A stretch of 64,000 nucleotides of DNA from Sphingomonas alpina (GCF_014490665.1 NZ_CP061038.1:2728001-2792000), one strand, 5' to 3'; counted from the first letter of the stretch, positions 18,502 through 28,429 are shown. Notes: generated by a model not told the origin, from the letters alone. Program-made: numbers and translations.

Positions 18502-19935
18502 ATGCTTCTGAATTTCATTCCGCTTCTACCCATCATCATCGTGCTCTGCTTCGCCGCGATACGCTTCTGGGGTACAGCGATCATCGCGGTGCTCGTCTGG
18601 GCGATGTTTGAAGGCGCAGTGCGTAAATGGGTCTTGCCGGGCTTTCAGTCGCAGCTCCTGCTGGTCAAGGATTTCATCCTCGTTTTCGCCTATCTCGGGT
18701 ATTTCATCTCGGCCCGCAGCAGCGAAGACCTCGGCCCGAAGAGCGGGACATTGTTGTTTCTGCTATTGCTCGAGGCCGTCTATTGCGTAATTCAGCTAAT
18801 CAATCCCAACTCGCCATCATCGCTGCTGAGCCTGTTCGGATTGAAGAATTACCTGATCTATCTGCCTCTGGCATTCATCATCCCCGATATCATCAAGGAT
18901 CGGCTGCAGCTGCGCAAGATCATGATCCAGACCTGCTATCTGGCGATTCCGATTGCATTGCTTGGCCTGTATCAATTTTCCCAACCGCCCACGTCCTGGG
19001 TCAATCAATATGTGAGCCATGAAGAAGGGGTCGAGGCCGTCGTGTCGGTGTTCGGCGAACAGGGCGAAGGTGACTTCAAATACGGGCGGGCGCGAACCTC
19101 GAGCACGTTCTCCTATATCGGCGGATTCATGACCTTCCTGCTGCTCGCGGCACCGCTCGCGGCATCGCTGTTGCTGGCATCGGTCCCCAAGCGGCGGACG
19201 CTGCTGATCGTTACGGCCGCATTGGCGCTGTCCATCGGCGGCGCGGCGACCACGGGTGCGCGAACACCGATGGTCGTCTTCGCCTTTGCGGGTCCACTCC
19301 TCTTGCTGATCGGTGGTTGGAAAGGCCTGTTGCCGTTCCAGGTGGCACTCCGCTTCGCGGTCGGCCTGGCCGTTGTCGGCATCGCTACCGTGGCGATTTT
19401 CGGCACTGCCTTTTCCGCGCTCGAATACCGCGCCAACAACGCCGACAGCGCGGTCGCGCGGCTTGCCACCCCGATTACCGAGGCGGCCGATGCGTTCGAG
19501 ACCTCTCCGCTCATCGGCACTGGCATCGGCAGCAATTCCAACGCTGCAATGTCGTTGATCGGCGGCGATTATCTCTGGTGGCTCAACGGCAACGCCTATG
19601 AGCTGGAAACCGCGCGCGTTATGCAGGAACTGGGTTTTGTCGGGTTCACTCTGGTGTTCCTTCCCAAGGTCTTCGTCATCATCCTGGTGCTAGGCCATCT
19701 GCGAAAATCGAAATCGCCGCTGATGATCGCGACGCATATGGCGAGCCTGATCTTCGTCGTGGTCCACCTCGTACTATTCACGGTCAACAACCCGACCGGC
19801 GGATTGATGTACTGGACGATCGTCGGCGTCTCGATCGCGGCGTTCCGCATCGAGATGGCAGAGCGGCGAAGCCGATCGCAGCAGAATTATTATCTGGAGC
19901 GCGGCTATCCGCTCGGAGAAGTGGCTCTGGTATGA
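18502..19935 (+). CDS. O-antigen/exopolysaccharide polymerase, Wzy-like
   Basis: The 477-residue protein has about 11-12 predicted membrane helices and a large loop (about residues 155-205) between TMs in its middle, carrying VSVFGEQGEGDFKYGRARTS, as polymerases of the Wzy type do. A second loop holds AADAFETSPLIGTGIGSNSN, similar to the GxGxG-type segment of the O-antigen polymerase/ligase superfamily. It lies between the flippase region and glycosyltransferase genes, the usual place for wzy. It probably joins repeat units at the periplasmic face. Wzy proteins share little sequence, so the call rests on topology, the loop and context. It overlaps the next gene by 4 bp. Confidence 0.75.
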   Translation: MLLNFIPLLPIIIVLCFAAIRFWGTAIIAVLVWAMFEGAVRKWVLPGFQSQLLLVKDFILVFAYLGYFISARSSEDLGPKSGTLLFLLLLEAVYCVIQLINPNSPSSLLSLFGLKNYLIYLPLAFIIPDIIKDRLQLRKIMIQTCYLAIPIALLGLYQFSQPPTSWVNQYVSHEEGVEAVVSVFGEQGEGDFKYGRARTSSTFSYIGGFMTFLLLAAPLAASLLLASVPKRRTLLIVTAALALSIGGAATTGARTPMVVFAFAGPLLLLIGGWKGLLPFQVALRFAVGLAVVGIATVAIFGTAFSALEYRANNADSAVARLATPITEAADAFETSPLIGTGIGSNSNAAMSLIGGDYLWWLNGNAYELETARVMQELGFVGFTLVFLPKVFVIILVLGHLRKSKSPLMIATHMASLIFVVVHLVLFTVNNPTGGLMYWTIVGVSIAAFRIEMAERRSRSQQNYYLERGYPLGEVALV

Positions 19936-21155
19936 TGCCCTCGACCGGCCAGGCTGGCCGGCCGATCCGGATCGCTGTGGTCAACACTCATCCGATCCAG
20001 TATTTCGCGCCGCTCTACGCCGCCCTCAACCGTGCCGATGATCTGGAGATCACCGCGCTTTACCTGTCCGATTTCTCGCTGCGCGGCGCGCATGATCGCG
20101 ATTTCGGCAAGGCGGTGACCTGGGATGTCGATCTGCTGGCCGGATACGAGTCGCGGTTCATCGGCAGGAATGTCGGCACGATCGAACCCTATGGTTTCTT
20201 CTCGACCGTCTCTCCGGCGCTTTTCGCGGAAATCTCGCCAAAGCGCTACGATGCGCTGTGGATCCATGGCCATGGCTATGCGGCCAAGATGATCGCGCTG
20301 GCGGCAGCCCGGCTGAAGGGCGTGCCCGTCTTCATGCGCGGCGAAACCCATCTCGGCCTCGGGATCAGCCCGGCAAAGGCGGCAGCACGACATGCGGTCA
20401 TCGGCGCGCTCTATCGCCAGTGCACCGGGCTGCTCGCGATCGGTGCCGCCAACCATGATTTCTACCGCGCGATGGGCGTGCCGGAGGAGCGAATTTCGCT
20501 CGTTCCCTACACCGTGGACAATGATCGCTTCATCGCCGCCGCCCGGATCACGCCACAGGAACGCAAGGACTGGCGCCGGCGACTCGGCGTGGACGACCAT
20601 GCGCCGATTATCCTGTTCGCCTCGAAATTCCAGGCCCGCAAGCGCCCGGGCGATCTGCTCCAGGCCTTTCTTCGACTCCGGCGCGCGGGCCTCGACGCGC
20701 ATCTCGTGATGGTCGGATCAGGCGAACTCGAAGCCGATCTACACAACGCCGCCGTCGCGGCGGCCGATCCCAATATCCATTTCCCGGGCTTCTTCAACCA
20801 GAGCGACTTGCCGCGCGTCTACGCCGCCAGCGAGTTGTTCGTCCTGCCGTCGGAGAATGAACCATGGGGGCTGATCGTCAATGAGGTGATGTGCGCAGGG
20901 CTTCCCGTCATCGTGTCGCAGGAAGTCGGTTGCGTCCGCGACCTGGTGCGGGACGGCGTCAACGGCGCAACCTATCCGTCCGGCGATATTGACGCGCTTG
21001 CCGCCGCCATTCGCAGCGTCCTTGCCGATCCGGCCAAACGCATGGCAATGGGCGCGGCCAGCCACCGGATTATCGATCACTGGAGTTACCGCGAATGCCT
21101 GGACGGAATCCGCGACGCCCTGGCCAAGGCGGGGATCGCGCCTGCGACATCCTGA
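19932..21155 (+). CDS. Glycosyltransferase family 4
   Basis: The 407-residue protein is a GT-B transferase. It starts RIAVVNTHPIQYFAPLYAAL, with the acceptor-side Rossmann domain up to about residue 190. The C-terminal Glycos_transf_1 domain contains ILFASKFQARKRPGDLLQAF, VMVGSGELEADL and the donor-site motif ENEPWGLIVNEVMCAGLPVI with the paired Glu residues of GT4 enzymes. It has no signal peptide. It overlaps the polymerase gene by 4 bp and its 3' end overlaps the next glycosyltransferase gene. The sugar it transfers is unknown. Confidence 0.9.
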   Translation: MMPSTGQAGRPIRIAVVNTHPIQYFAPLYAALNRADDLEITALYLSDFSLRGAHDRDFGKAVTWDVDLLAGYESRFIGRNVGTIEPYGFFSTVSPALFAEISPKRYDALWIHGHGYAAKMIALAAARLKGVPVFMRGETHLGLGISPAKAAARHAVIGALYRQCTGLLAIGAANHDFYRAMGVPEERISLVPYTVDNDRFIAAARITPQERKDWRRRLGVDDHAPIILFASKFQARKRPGDLLQAFLRLRRAGLDAHLVMVGSGELEADLHNAAVAAADPNIHFPGFFNQSDLPRVYAASELFVLPSENEPWGLIVNEVMCAGLPVIVSQEVGCVRDLVRDGVNGATYPSGDIDALAAAIRSVLADPAKRMAMGAASHRIIDHWSYRECLDGIRDALAKAGIAPATS

Positions 21156-22294
21156 TCGCCATTGCCGGACGGCAGCATGCCGACCAGCTCACCACGGCAA
21201 TGGTCGAATCGGGGTGGAATGCCACCTTGCATCACGCATCGCCGATTCGCCCTGCCCTGGTGGAAACATTGACCGGGCATCACCAGCTTCACCCGCTGAC
21301 CGGCCTGATCTTTCGTGCCGGCAACAAGCTGTTGCCGCTGCCTCTCGCCTATCGCCTTGCGCACCATATGTACGCGCAGTTCGATCGCAACGTCGCCCGT
21401 GCGTTGCCGAAAATAGCGCCCCGCGCGGTAATCGCTTATGAAAACGGGGCGCTCGACACGCTGAAGGCGGCAAAACGGCTGGGCCTGCCCACGATCCTCG
21501 ACGCCGCCAGCGTCCATCACAGCATGCAGGCCGAGGGCGGGCTGAACGATATCGGGACGGCATTCCGCAACCGGGTCAATGCTCGCAAGGACGCTGAGAT
21601 CGCGCTGGCCGATCATATCCTGTGCTGTTCGACGCTCGCCGCGAACAGCTATATTGCGGCCGGCGTACCGGAGGACCGCGTTCATGCCGTGCCACTGGGC
21701 TTCGAGCCGGGCTCGTTCGGCCCCGGTTTGGACCAGATGCCGCACGAAGGGCCGTTGCGCCTGGCATTTGTCGGCCGCTTTACCGGGGTAAAGGGCGCCG
21801 ACCTCCTCGCCACCGCACTCGAGACTCTCGTCGAGCAAGGCATCCCCTATGATTGCCGCGTTGCCGCCGCGCGTACCGACGGCATGCCCGATCTCGTGGC
21901 ACGTCTCGGCGCCCGCGCGACCTTGCTTGGCAAGGTACCGCATGACGAGCTCGCCACGCTCTACCGCTGGGCGGACCTGCTGGTCATGCCCTCCCGCTTC
22001 GACTCTTTCGGCCTGGTCGTGCCGGAAGCACTGGCGTGCGGCCTGCCAGTGCTCGCTTCCGACCATGTCGGCGCAAGCGACTTCATCGTGCCCGGAGAAA
22101 ATGGCGCCATCATTCCGTTCAACGATGCAGATGCCTTGACCCAGGCTCTTGCGAAATATGCCGCGGATCCCGCCGGCATCCGCGCGATGCGGCCCGCCGC
22201 GCTCGCCTCGGCTCAGGGTGCGGAATGGGCACATTATCGCACGCGCGTTGCCCGAATCGTTACCAATATGCTCGGCTGGTCGGCGCCGTCATGA
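21095..22294 (+). CDS. Glycosyltransferase family 4
   Basis: The 399-residue protein has the GT4 C-terminal domain: LAFVGRFTGVKGADLLATAL, VPHDELATLYRWADLLVMPS and the donor-binding SFGLVVPEALACGLPVLAS. The start is uncertain. ATG 21095 overlaps the previous gene by 61 bp and its first 17 residues (PGRNPRRPGQGGDRACD) do not look like a glycosyltransferase. The fold itself begins at ILIAIAGRQHADQL, so a rare CTG start near 21149 or initiation by coupling is possible. The 3' end overlaps the next gene by 4 bp. Confidence 0.87.
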   Translation: MPGRNPRRPGQGGDRACDILIAIAGRQHADQLTTAMVESGWNATLHHASPIRPALVETLTGHHQLHPLTGLIFRAGNKLLPLPLAYRLAHHMYAQFDRNVARALPKIAPRAVIAYENGALDTLKAAKRLGLPTILDAASVHHSMQAEGGLNDIGTAFRNRVNARKDAEIALADHILCCSTLAANSYIAAGVPEDRVHAVPLGFEPGSFGPGLDQMPHEGPLRLAFVGRFTGVKGADLLATALETLVEQGIPYDCRVAAARTDGMPDLVARLGARATLLGKVPHDELATLYRWADLLVMPSRFDSFGLVVPEALACGLPVLASDHVGASDFIVPGENGAIIPFNDADALTQALAKYAADPAGIRAMRPAALASAQGAEWAHYRTRVARIVTNMLGWSAPS

Positions 22295-23448
22295 AAATCC
22301 TTCACGTCACACCGAGCTATTTCCCGGCCGTTCGATATGGTGGACCGATCTATTCGGTCCACGGCCTCGCCGCCGGCCAGGCCGCCTTGGGCCACCGGGT
22401 GAGTGTCTTCACGACCAATGTCGATGGCCCCGGTATCTCGGATGTTCCTGTGGGAATGCCGGTGGATATGGACGGCGTCGCAGTCACCTATTTTCAGATC
22501 GGATCTCCGCGTCGTCTCTACCGCGCGCCGACAATGAGTGCAGCACTACGGGCTCAGATCGCGGATTTCGACATCGTACATCTTCATTCGGTGTTTCTCT
22601 GGCCCACCCTGGCGGCAGCTCGCGCCGCGAAGAAGACCGGAACGCCGTTCATCCTGTCGCCGCGCGGCATGCTCGTCGCTGACCTGATCCGGGCAAAATC
22701 GAGCGTCATCAAAAATGGCTGGCTCACCCTGTTCGAGCGCAGGTCGATCCGGGAAGCGGCGGCGATCCACTTCACCGCCGATCGCGAAGCGCTCGACTTC
22801 GACGCGCTCGGCCTCAAAACGCCGTGCAAGGTGATTATCCCTAACGGGGTCGATGCGCCGACGATTCCCGACACCGTCTCACCGGATATCATCGCAGCAA
22901 CCGCACAGCCCGGTTACGCGCTGTATCTAGGTCGCCTCAACTGGAAGAAAAACCTCGTCGCGCTAATCGATGCGCTCGCCTTAGCCCCCGAAACGCGCCT
23001 GATCATTGCCGGAACCGATGACGAAAATCACGCCGTCCAGCTACAAGAGGCGATCGCCAATGCCGATGTTGCCGATCGCGTCATGTTGATCGACCGCAAC
23101 GTCATCGGTTCGGACAAGGAATGGCTATTCGCCAAGTGCGGCCTGTTCATACTCCCCTCGCTCAACGAGAATTTCGGCAACACCGTGCTTGAAGCGATGA
23201 TCCGCGAAAAGCCAGTGATCGTCTCGAGCGGCGCCGGCGTTGCCGAGGTCGTGAAGGAGGCGAAATGCGGGTTGATTGCCGAACCCACCGCCGAAGCGCT
23301 CGGCATCGCGATCCGCGAGCTCATTGATGAGCCGGCCGAGACGCAGGCAATGGGCGTGCGGGGACGCAAAGCCGCTCTCGCCCATTTCGGCTGGCGCGCG
23401 ATCGCCGCGCGCATGGTTACAGCTTATGAAGGCCTGGTATCCCGCTGA
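22291..23448 (+). CDS. Glycosyltransferase family 4
   Basis: The 385-residue protein begins MKILHVTPSYFPAVRYGGPI, with the glycine loop (YGGPIYS) of GT4 acceptor domains. It continues with HSVFLWPTLAAARAAK, FILSPRGMLVADLIRAKS, VIIPNGVDAP, LGRLNWKKNLVALIDAL and the donor motif LNENFGNTVLEAMIREKPVI. ATG 22291 is the natural start and overlaps the previous stop by 4 bp. The SPRGML segment is common in Wca/Wbd-type transferases for colanic-acid-like polysaccharides. Its last 25 bp overlap the 3' end of the convergent GT2 gene. Confidence 0.9.
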   Translation: MKILHVTPSYFPAVRYGGPIYSVHGLAAGQAALGHRVSVFTTNVDGPGISDVPVGMPVDMDGVAVTYFQIGSPRRLYRAPTMSAALRAQIADFDIVHLHSVFLWPTLAAARAAKKTGTPFILSPRGMLVADLIRAKSSVIKNGWLTLFERRSIREAAAIHFTADREALDFDALGLKTPCKVIIPNGVDAPTIPDTVSPDIIAATAQPGYALYLGRLNWKKNLVALIDALALAPETRLIIAGTDDENHAVQLQEAIANADVADRVMLIDRNVIGSDKEWLFAKCGLFILPSLNENFGNTVLEAMIREKPVIVSSGAGVAEVVKEAKCGLIAEPTAEALGIAIRELIDEPAETQAMGVRGRKAALAHFGWRAIAARMVTAYEGLVSR

Positions 23449-24211
23449 CGCGCTGCCAGCTTCCGATCGACGATTTCCAGGCATAAAAGCAACTCGGCAT
23501 AGGTGCGCTGCAGCGCATAGAACCAGCCGGGCCAGCCGTCGAACAGGCATTGCTTGACGATCAACGTGTAGAACAGGGCGGCAAATGGCGCCGGCCAGGC
23601 CATGGCACGCAATGTCTCGATCCTGGTCCGCTTCGCCGGATCCATGCTCAGCAGATGATCCGCTTCGCGCACGATATATTTGTCCTGCGACACGAGCCAG
23701 CGGCGCAGCGATTTGCGGTCGTCATGGTCGATCGTTCCGCGCAGATCCTCGACCGCCCCCTCGATCGCGAGCTTATGGCCATGGCCGAAATCGGCATATT
23801 CGCCACGCTCCGGCCGATATAAAGTCACGCGCGCGGGATACAGCGTCCCCCCAGCCGGTGGCCATAGATGCAATAACGAAATGCCGTGCGATAGCCCGAT
23901 ATTGCCATGGCCGGACGCAGCTGCGCGATCTCGTCGATCAAGGCCTGAGTCAGGACATAATCCGCGTCCATCGACAACACGAACGGCGTCTCGATCAGAC
24001 CCATGCCGAAATTGCACTGCGCTGCGAAGGTATCGAACTTGCGCGTCACCACCTCCGCTTGGGGATATCGCGCGATGATCGCCAGCGTCTCGTCGGTGCT
24101 GCCGCTATCGATGATCAGGATACGCTTTGCCCAGGTCAGCTGGTCGAGCACCCGCGCGATATTGGGCTGCTCGTTATAGGTGATGACCATCGGCGTGATC
24201 TGATCAAGCAC
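23424..24211 (-). pseudogene. Glycosyltransferase family 2 (KdtX/WaaE-like), frame interrupted by a 1-nt deletion
   Basis: From a GTG at 24211, overlapping the galE stop by 8 bp, the frame reads PMVITYNEQPNIARVLDQL, ILIIDSGSTDETL and FVLSMDADYVL, the nucleotide and metal-binding parts of a GT-A fold. After CIYGHRLGG it shifts. The remaining part (TLYPARVTLYRPERGEY, then GWPGWFYALQRTYAELL) continues in another frame to the stop at 23424. One extra base in the run of six (C on the + strand, 23847-23852) restores 262 residues, the size of the KdtX/WaaE family of LPS-core-like transferases. Its neighbours suggest it adds a sugar of the repeat unit. Confidence 0.87.
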
Positions 24212-25202
24212 GGCGCAGGGCCCCTTGCGTGCTGAGGTCGAGCCAATTCCAGGCGGTCGAGATGATCGTATCCAGATCCGAATGCCGTGCCGTCCAGCCG
24301 AGCATGTCGTTCGCCGCACTCGGATCGGCAACGAGCGCCGCCGGATCGCCCTCGCGGCGCGGCGCCATTGTCACCGGGATCGATCTTCCCGTCACCCGCT
24401 GTGCCGCTTCGATGATTTCGCGCACGCTCGTCCCCTGCCCCGTGCCGAGATTGAGCGCGGCGAAACCCTTCGATCCGGCATCCAGTCGCTCCAGCGCGGC
24501 GACATGGGCCGAGGCGAGATCGGCAACATGGAGATAATCGCGGATGCAGGTTCCATCGGGCGTATCGTAATCGTCGCCGAACACCGTGATAGTCGGACGA
24601 ATCCCCGCCGCGGCCTGCAGCACCAGCGGGATCAGATGCGTTTCGGGGTCGTGATCCTCGCCGATCTCTCCATCCAAATCCGCGCCGGCCGCGTTGAAGT
24701 AACGCAGCGCGATGCAATCGAAGCCATAGGCATGCGTGTAGTCGCGCGCGATCTGCTCGCCGATCAGCTTGGTGCGGCCATAGGGATTGATCGGCGCCTG
24801 CAGTTGAGCCTCCAAAATCGGGATCGTCTCAGCCATGCCATAGGTCGCGCAGCTGCTGGAAAAGATCAGCCGGCCGATCTCTGCCTTGCGCATCGCGCGC
24901 AGCAGCGCCGCCGTGCCTTCGACATTGTTGCGATAATATTTTTCCGGATCGGTGACCGATTCACCGACATAGGCGAAAGCTGCGAAATGCATCACTGCGA
25001 CCGGTCGATATGCCGCGAACACCTCGGCAAGTCGCGCCTCGTCGAGAATGTCACCCTGCTCGAACGGACCCCATTTCACCGCCTCGCGATGACCATAGAC
25101 GAGATTGTCGTAGACGACGGGCTCCCACCCGGCCGCCCGGAGCGCCTTGCAGGCGTGCGAGCCGATATATCCCGCGCCGCCGGTAACCATTACGCGATTC
25201 AT
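24204..25202 (-). CDS. galE: UDP-glucose 4-epimerase
   Basis: GalE interconverts UDP-glucose and UDP-galactose through a 4-keto intermediate with tightly bound NAD. The 332-residue protein has VMVTGGAGYIGSHACKALR, VYDNLVYGHREAV, MHFAAFAYVGESV, SSSCATYG, the catalytic Tyr and Lys in NPYGRTKLIGE, RYFNAAGADLDGEIGEDH and DGTCIRDYLHVADLA. These are all standard for GalE/ExoB. It is transcribed opposite to the preceding GT genes, ahead of the GT2 gene, whose start overlaps its stop. It would supply UDP-Gal, and galU in the same locus supplies its substrate. Confidence 0.95.
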   Translation of the reverse strand: MNRVMVTGGAGYIGSHACKALRAAGWEPVVYDNLVYGHREAVKWGPFEQGDILDEARLAEVFAAYRPVAVMHFAAFAYVGESVTDPEKYYRNNVEGTAALLRAMRKAEIGRLIFSSSCATYGMAETIPILEAQLQAPINPYGRTKLIGEQIARDYTHAYGFDCIALRYFNAAGADLDGEIGEDHDPETHLIPLVLQAAAGIRPTITVFGDDYDTPDGTCIRDYLHVADLASAHVAALERLDAGSKGFAALNLGTGQGTSVREIIEAAQRVTGRSIPVTMAPRREGDPAALVADPSAANDMLGWTARHSDLDTIISTAWNWLDLSTQGALRRA

Positions 25203-25330
25203 AAGGTTGCCCCTTCGAGTGCGCGGCTATAGGCATCGCGATGCTCGATCAAGCCTTGGTCGCGCCATAACGTGCGGTTTGTGCGGCACGGTTTTGCTCG
25301 GGACTGGCAAATCTTCGCCGGGGGATATGT

Positions 25331-26548
25331 GTGACGTCGGTTCAGCGCGCAGAAGATCGGGGCGCAGAAGATGAGGCCGTGCGGCACCAAAGCGACGCGA
25401 CCAGTCATCGCAGCCCGCGCGGACGCCGCTTCGAGCATCTCGACATGGTCCGCGGCCTTGCTGCGTTGCTGGTACTTGTCGGTCATGTCCGTGGTTTCGT
25501 GTTCGTCGACTATTCCGACCTGACCGGCTCGAAACTCGCCTTGGCGCCGTTCTACGTGATCGGCGGCCTCGGTCATCAGGCAGTGATACTGTTCTTCGCG
25601 CTGAGCGGCTTTCTCGTCGGCGGGCGGGCGATGCGCGAGATCCGCCAGGGCAAATGGAACTTGCCTGATTATGCGGTGCATAGATTCGCACGACTGTGGA
25701 CTGCCTTGATCCCCGCATTGATCGCCACGGCATTGCTCGACTGGATTGGCCGCGATCTGCTTCGCCTCAGCGGCTATGGCGCGCAATATTGGGGTATCCT
25801 CTCAAGCGGCCCCTATCCGGGTAGCGACCCCACCCCGACGCTGGCGGCCTTCCTCGGCAATATCGCCTTTCTTCAGACGATCGCGGTTCCAGTCTTCGGC
25901 ACAAATGGGCCATTGTGGAGCCTAGCCAACGAGTTCTGGTATTACTTCCTCGTGCCGTTTGCCTGGCTGGCGCTGGCGGGGCGCAGTGTCTCGCCCGGCG
26001 CCCGCGCGGCTGCAGCGATCCTCTCCCTCGCCATTCTGGCCTTTCTGCCATTCGCCATCCTCGCGCTCGGCAGCATCTGGGTAATGGGCGCGCTCGCCTG
26101 GTCGCTTGGCGACGGTGTTCGCGCAATGTCAGAGGGACGCTTCCGCCTCCTCGCCGCCGCGATCCTACTGGCGTTCCTTGTCGGGCTCGCAGCATCGCTC
26201 GCCCGGTCGGGCCTTCCCACCGATATCCTACTCGGCATCGCTTGCGCTGCCGCACTGCCCTGCCTTGCGCGACTGGCCAATCCCGGTGGGATTTATGGCC
26301 GCTTCTCCTTCTGGCTCTCCGAAATCTCCTTCACGCTATACGTCGTACATTTCCCACTGATCGCCTTGTTATGGTTCGCACTGCTCGCACCGGCACAGTT
26401 CGCGGTCGGTCCTGCAGGCTTTGCCGCCGCCACTGCTCTGATCGTCGCTGCCCTCGTATACGCCGCAGCGATGTGGTGGCTGTTCGAGCGCAACACCGGC
26501 CGCGTTCGCACCCTGTTCCTGAAAACCCTGCATATCCCGAAGAGATAA
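25331..26548 (+). CDS. Acyltransferase family 3 membrane protein
   Basis: The 405-residue protein has about ten membrane helices and acyltransferase-3 signatures: FEHLDMVRGLAALLVLVGHV with the catalytic-type His, FFALSGFLVGG, and LANEFWYYFLVP with the Glu typical of the family. There is no SGNH extension. It should transfer an acyl group, often acetyl, onto a sugar in the polysaccharide. Translation probably starts at GTG 25331 just after GGGGGATAT. The first 36 residues are polar and poorly conserved, so a later start such as ATG 25445 is possible. It is divergent from galE across a 128-bp gap. Confidence 0.87.
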   Translation: MTSVQRAEDRGAEDEAVRHQSDATSHRSPRGRRFEHLDMVRGLAALLVLVGHVRGFVFVDYSDLTGSKLALAPFYVIGGLGHQAVILFFALSGFLVGGRAMREIRQGKWNLPDYAVHRFARLWTALIPALIATALLDWIGRDLLRLSGYGAQYWGILSSGPYPGSDPTPTLAAFLGNIAFLQTIAVPVFGTNGPLWSLANEFWYYFLVPFAWLALAGRSVSPGARAAAAILSLAILAFLPFAILALGSIWVMGALAWSLGDGVRAMSEGRFRLLAAAILLAFLVGLAASLARSGLPTDILLGIACAAALPCLARLANPGGIYGRFSFWLSEISFTLYVVHFPLIALLWFALLAPAQFAVGPAGFAAATALIVAALVYAAAMWWLFERNTGRVRTLFLKTLHIPKR

Positions 26549-26667
26549 TTGGGTATTTGTGATCTCTTCCGTACTGCAACATTTTCGGTATAAGCGCACT
26601 CGAGCGAGGGGTCGCACCACATCGTCATGCCGCGTACCAGCGTCGGCCGAGTCACGGAGACTTTTGC

Positions 26668-28419
26668 TTGATCATCCTGGGCCTCAACGCCTTTCACGGC
26701 GATTCTTCCGCATGTCTGGTGCGCAACGGCGTAATGATCGCCGCCGCCGAGGAAGAACGCTTCCGCCGCATCAAGCATTGGGCGGGCTTCCCGTCTGAAT
26801 CGATCCGCTACTGCCTTGCCGAGGCAGGGCTGACGCTCGGCGATGTCGATGTCATCGCGGTCAATCAGGACAGCCGCGCCAATCTGTTGCGCAAGATCGC
26901 CTATGTCGCGACCAAGCGGCCCGATCTCGGTTTCGTCATGGATCGGCTGAAGAACCGCAAAGCGCGCAAAGGGATCGCCGAGTATCTCGAGGAGAGTTTC
27001 CCCGGCGAAACCTTCAAGGGCGTGCACGCGCCGATCGAGCATCATCTCGCACATCTGTCATCGGCCTTTCACGTCTCGCCGTTCCAGGACGCAAGCGTCG
27101 TGTCGGTCGACGGGTTCGGCGATTTCAGCAGCGCGGCCTGGGCGATCGGCCATGGCAGCGAGATCGATATCCAGGGCCGCGTGTTCTTCCCGCATTCGCT
27201 CGGCATCTTCTACCAGGCGCTGACCCAGTATCTCGGCTTCCCGCATTATGGCGACGAATATAAGGTGATGGGCCTCGCGCCCTATGGCCAGCCGACCCAG
27301 ATCGACGCGATGCGCGAAATCGTGAAGCTCAAGGGCGATGGCAGCTTCGAGCTCAACCTGAAATATTTCAAGCATCACAAGGAAGGCACGCAATATCAGT
27401 GGACCGACGGCATTCCCGAAATCGGCGATTTGTTCTCGCCTGAACTCGAAGCGCTGCTCGGCCCGCGCCGTGACCCCAAGGGCGAACTGACCCAGGGGCA
27501 CCGCGACTTGGCCAAGTCGATCCAGGCGATGTACGAGGAAGCATTCTTCAACCTGCTCGACATGCTGCATGCGAAACACAAGGTCCCGCATCTGACCATC
27601 GCCGGCGGCTGCGGCAACAATTCGGTCGCCAACGGCAAGGTGCGTCGGCGTACGCCCTATACTCATGTCTATGTCCAGTCGGCGGCAGGCGATGCCGGCG
27701 GTGCGATCGGCGCGGCGTTCGCGTACTGGCACAAGCAGGGCAAGCCGCGCGGCTTTGTGATGGATCACGCCTATTGGGGTCCGCACGCCCCCGCCGCCGA
27801 AGTCGAAGGACTGATGGTCGCACGCGAGGCGGAGATAGAGGCGGCGGGCTGCACGATCGAGACGATCGTCGATGAGGCCGAATTATGCCGCCGCACCGCC
27901 ACCGCGATTTCGGAGGGCAAGGTGATCGGCTGGTACCAGGGCCGCATGGAATGGGGTCCGCGCGCGCTCGGCAACCGTTCGATCCTCGGCGATCCGCGCC
28001 GCGCCGACATGAAGGAAATCCTCAACCTCAAGATCAAGCGGCGTGAAAGCTTCCGCCCGTTCGCACCATCGGTGCTGGATCGCGGTGTCGCCGGCTGGTT
28101 CGAGGAGGAGGACAGCGTTCCCTTCATGATGCAGGTGTTCCAAATCCGCGAAGAGAAGCGCGACCTGATCCCGGCCGTCACGCATGTCGATGGATCCGGC
28201 CGGCTGCAGACGGTCAATGAAAGCACCAACCCGCGTTATTTCCATCTGATCGAGGCGTTCGAGGCAATCAGCGGCGTACCGATGCTGCTCAACACCTCGT
28301 TCAACGAGAATGAGCCGGTGGTATGCCGTCCGGAGGAAGCGCTGGATTGTTTCCTGCGCACCAAGATGGACGTGCTGGTGCTCGGTGACACACTGATCGA
28401 GCGCAAGGCCGCGAATTGA
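26668..28419 (+). CDS. Carbamoyltransferase, NodU/CmcH/TobZ family
   Basis: These enzymes make carbamoyl-AMP from carbamoyl phosphate and ATP and pass the carbamoyl group to a sugar hydroxyl. The 583-residue protein has the N-terminal ILGLNAFHGDSSACLV, HHLAHLSSAFHVSPF with the metal-binding His residues of the TsaD/Kae1-like fold, VSVDGFGDFSSAAW and GGCGNNSVANGK. The C-terminal domain has MEWGPRALGNRSILGDPR and FRPFAPSVL, diagnostic of the family. Translation starts at TTG 26668; GGAG lies 9 bp upstream. Surrounded by acyltransferases and a methyltransferase, it very likely decorates the polysaccharide. Confidence 0.92.
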   Translation: MIILGLNAFHGDSSACLVRNGVMIAAAEEERFRRIKHWAGFPSESIRYCLAEAGLTLGDVDVIAVNQDSRANLLRKIAYVATKRPDLGFVMDRLKNRKARKGIAEYLEESFPGETFKGVHAPIEHHLAHLSSAFHVSPFQDASVVSVDGFGDFSSAAWAIGHGSEIDIQGRVFFPHSLGIFYQALTQYLGFPHYGDEYKVMGLAPYGQPTQIDAMREIVKLKGDGSFELNLKYFKHHKEGTQYQWTDGIPEIGDLFSPELEALLGPRRDPKGELTQGHRDLAKSIQAMYEEAFFNLLDMLHAKHKVPHLTIAGGCGNNSVANGKVRRRTPYTHVYVQSAAGDAGGAIGAAFAYWHKQGKPRGFVMDHAYWGPHAPAAEVEGLMVAREAEIEAAGCTIETIVDEAELCRRTATAISEGKVIGWYQGRMEWGPRALGNRSILGDPRRADMKEILNLKIKRRESFRPFAPSVLDRGVAGWFEEEDSVPFMMQVFQIREEKRDLIPAVTHVDGSGRLQTVNESTNPRYFHLIEAFEAISGVPMLLNTSFNENEPVVCRPEEALDCFLRTKMDVLVLGDTLIERKAAN

Positions 28420-28429
28420 TCGCCGCTCG

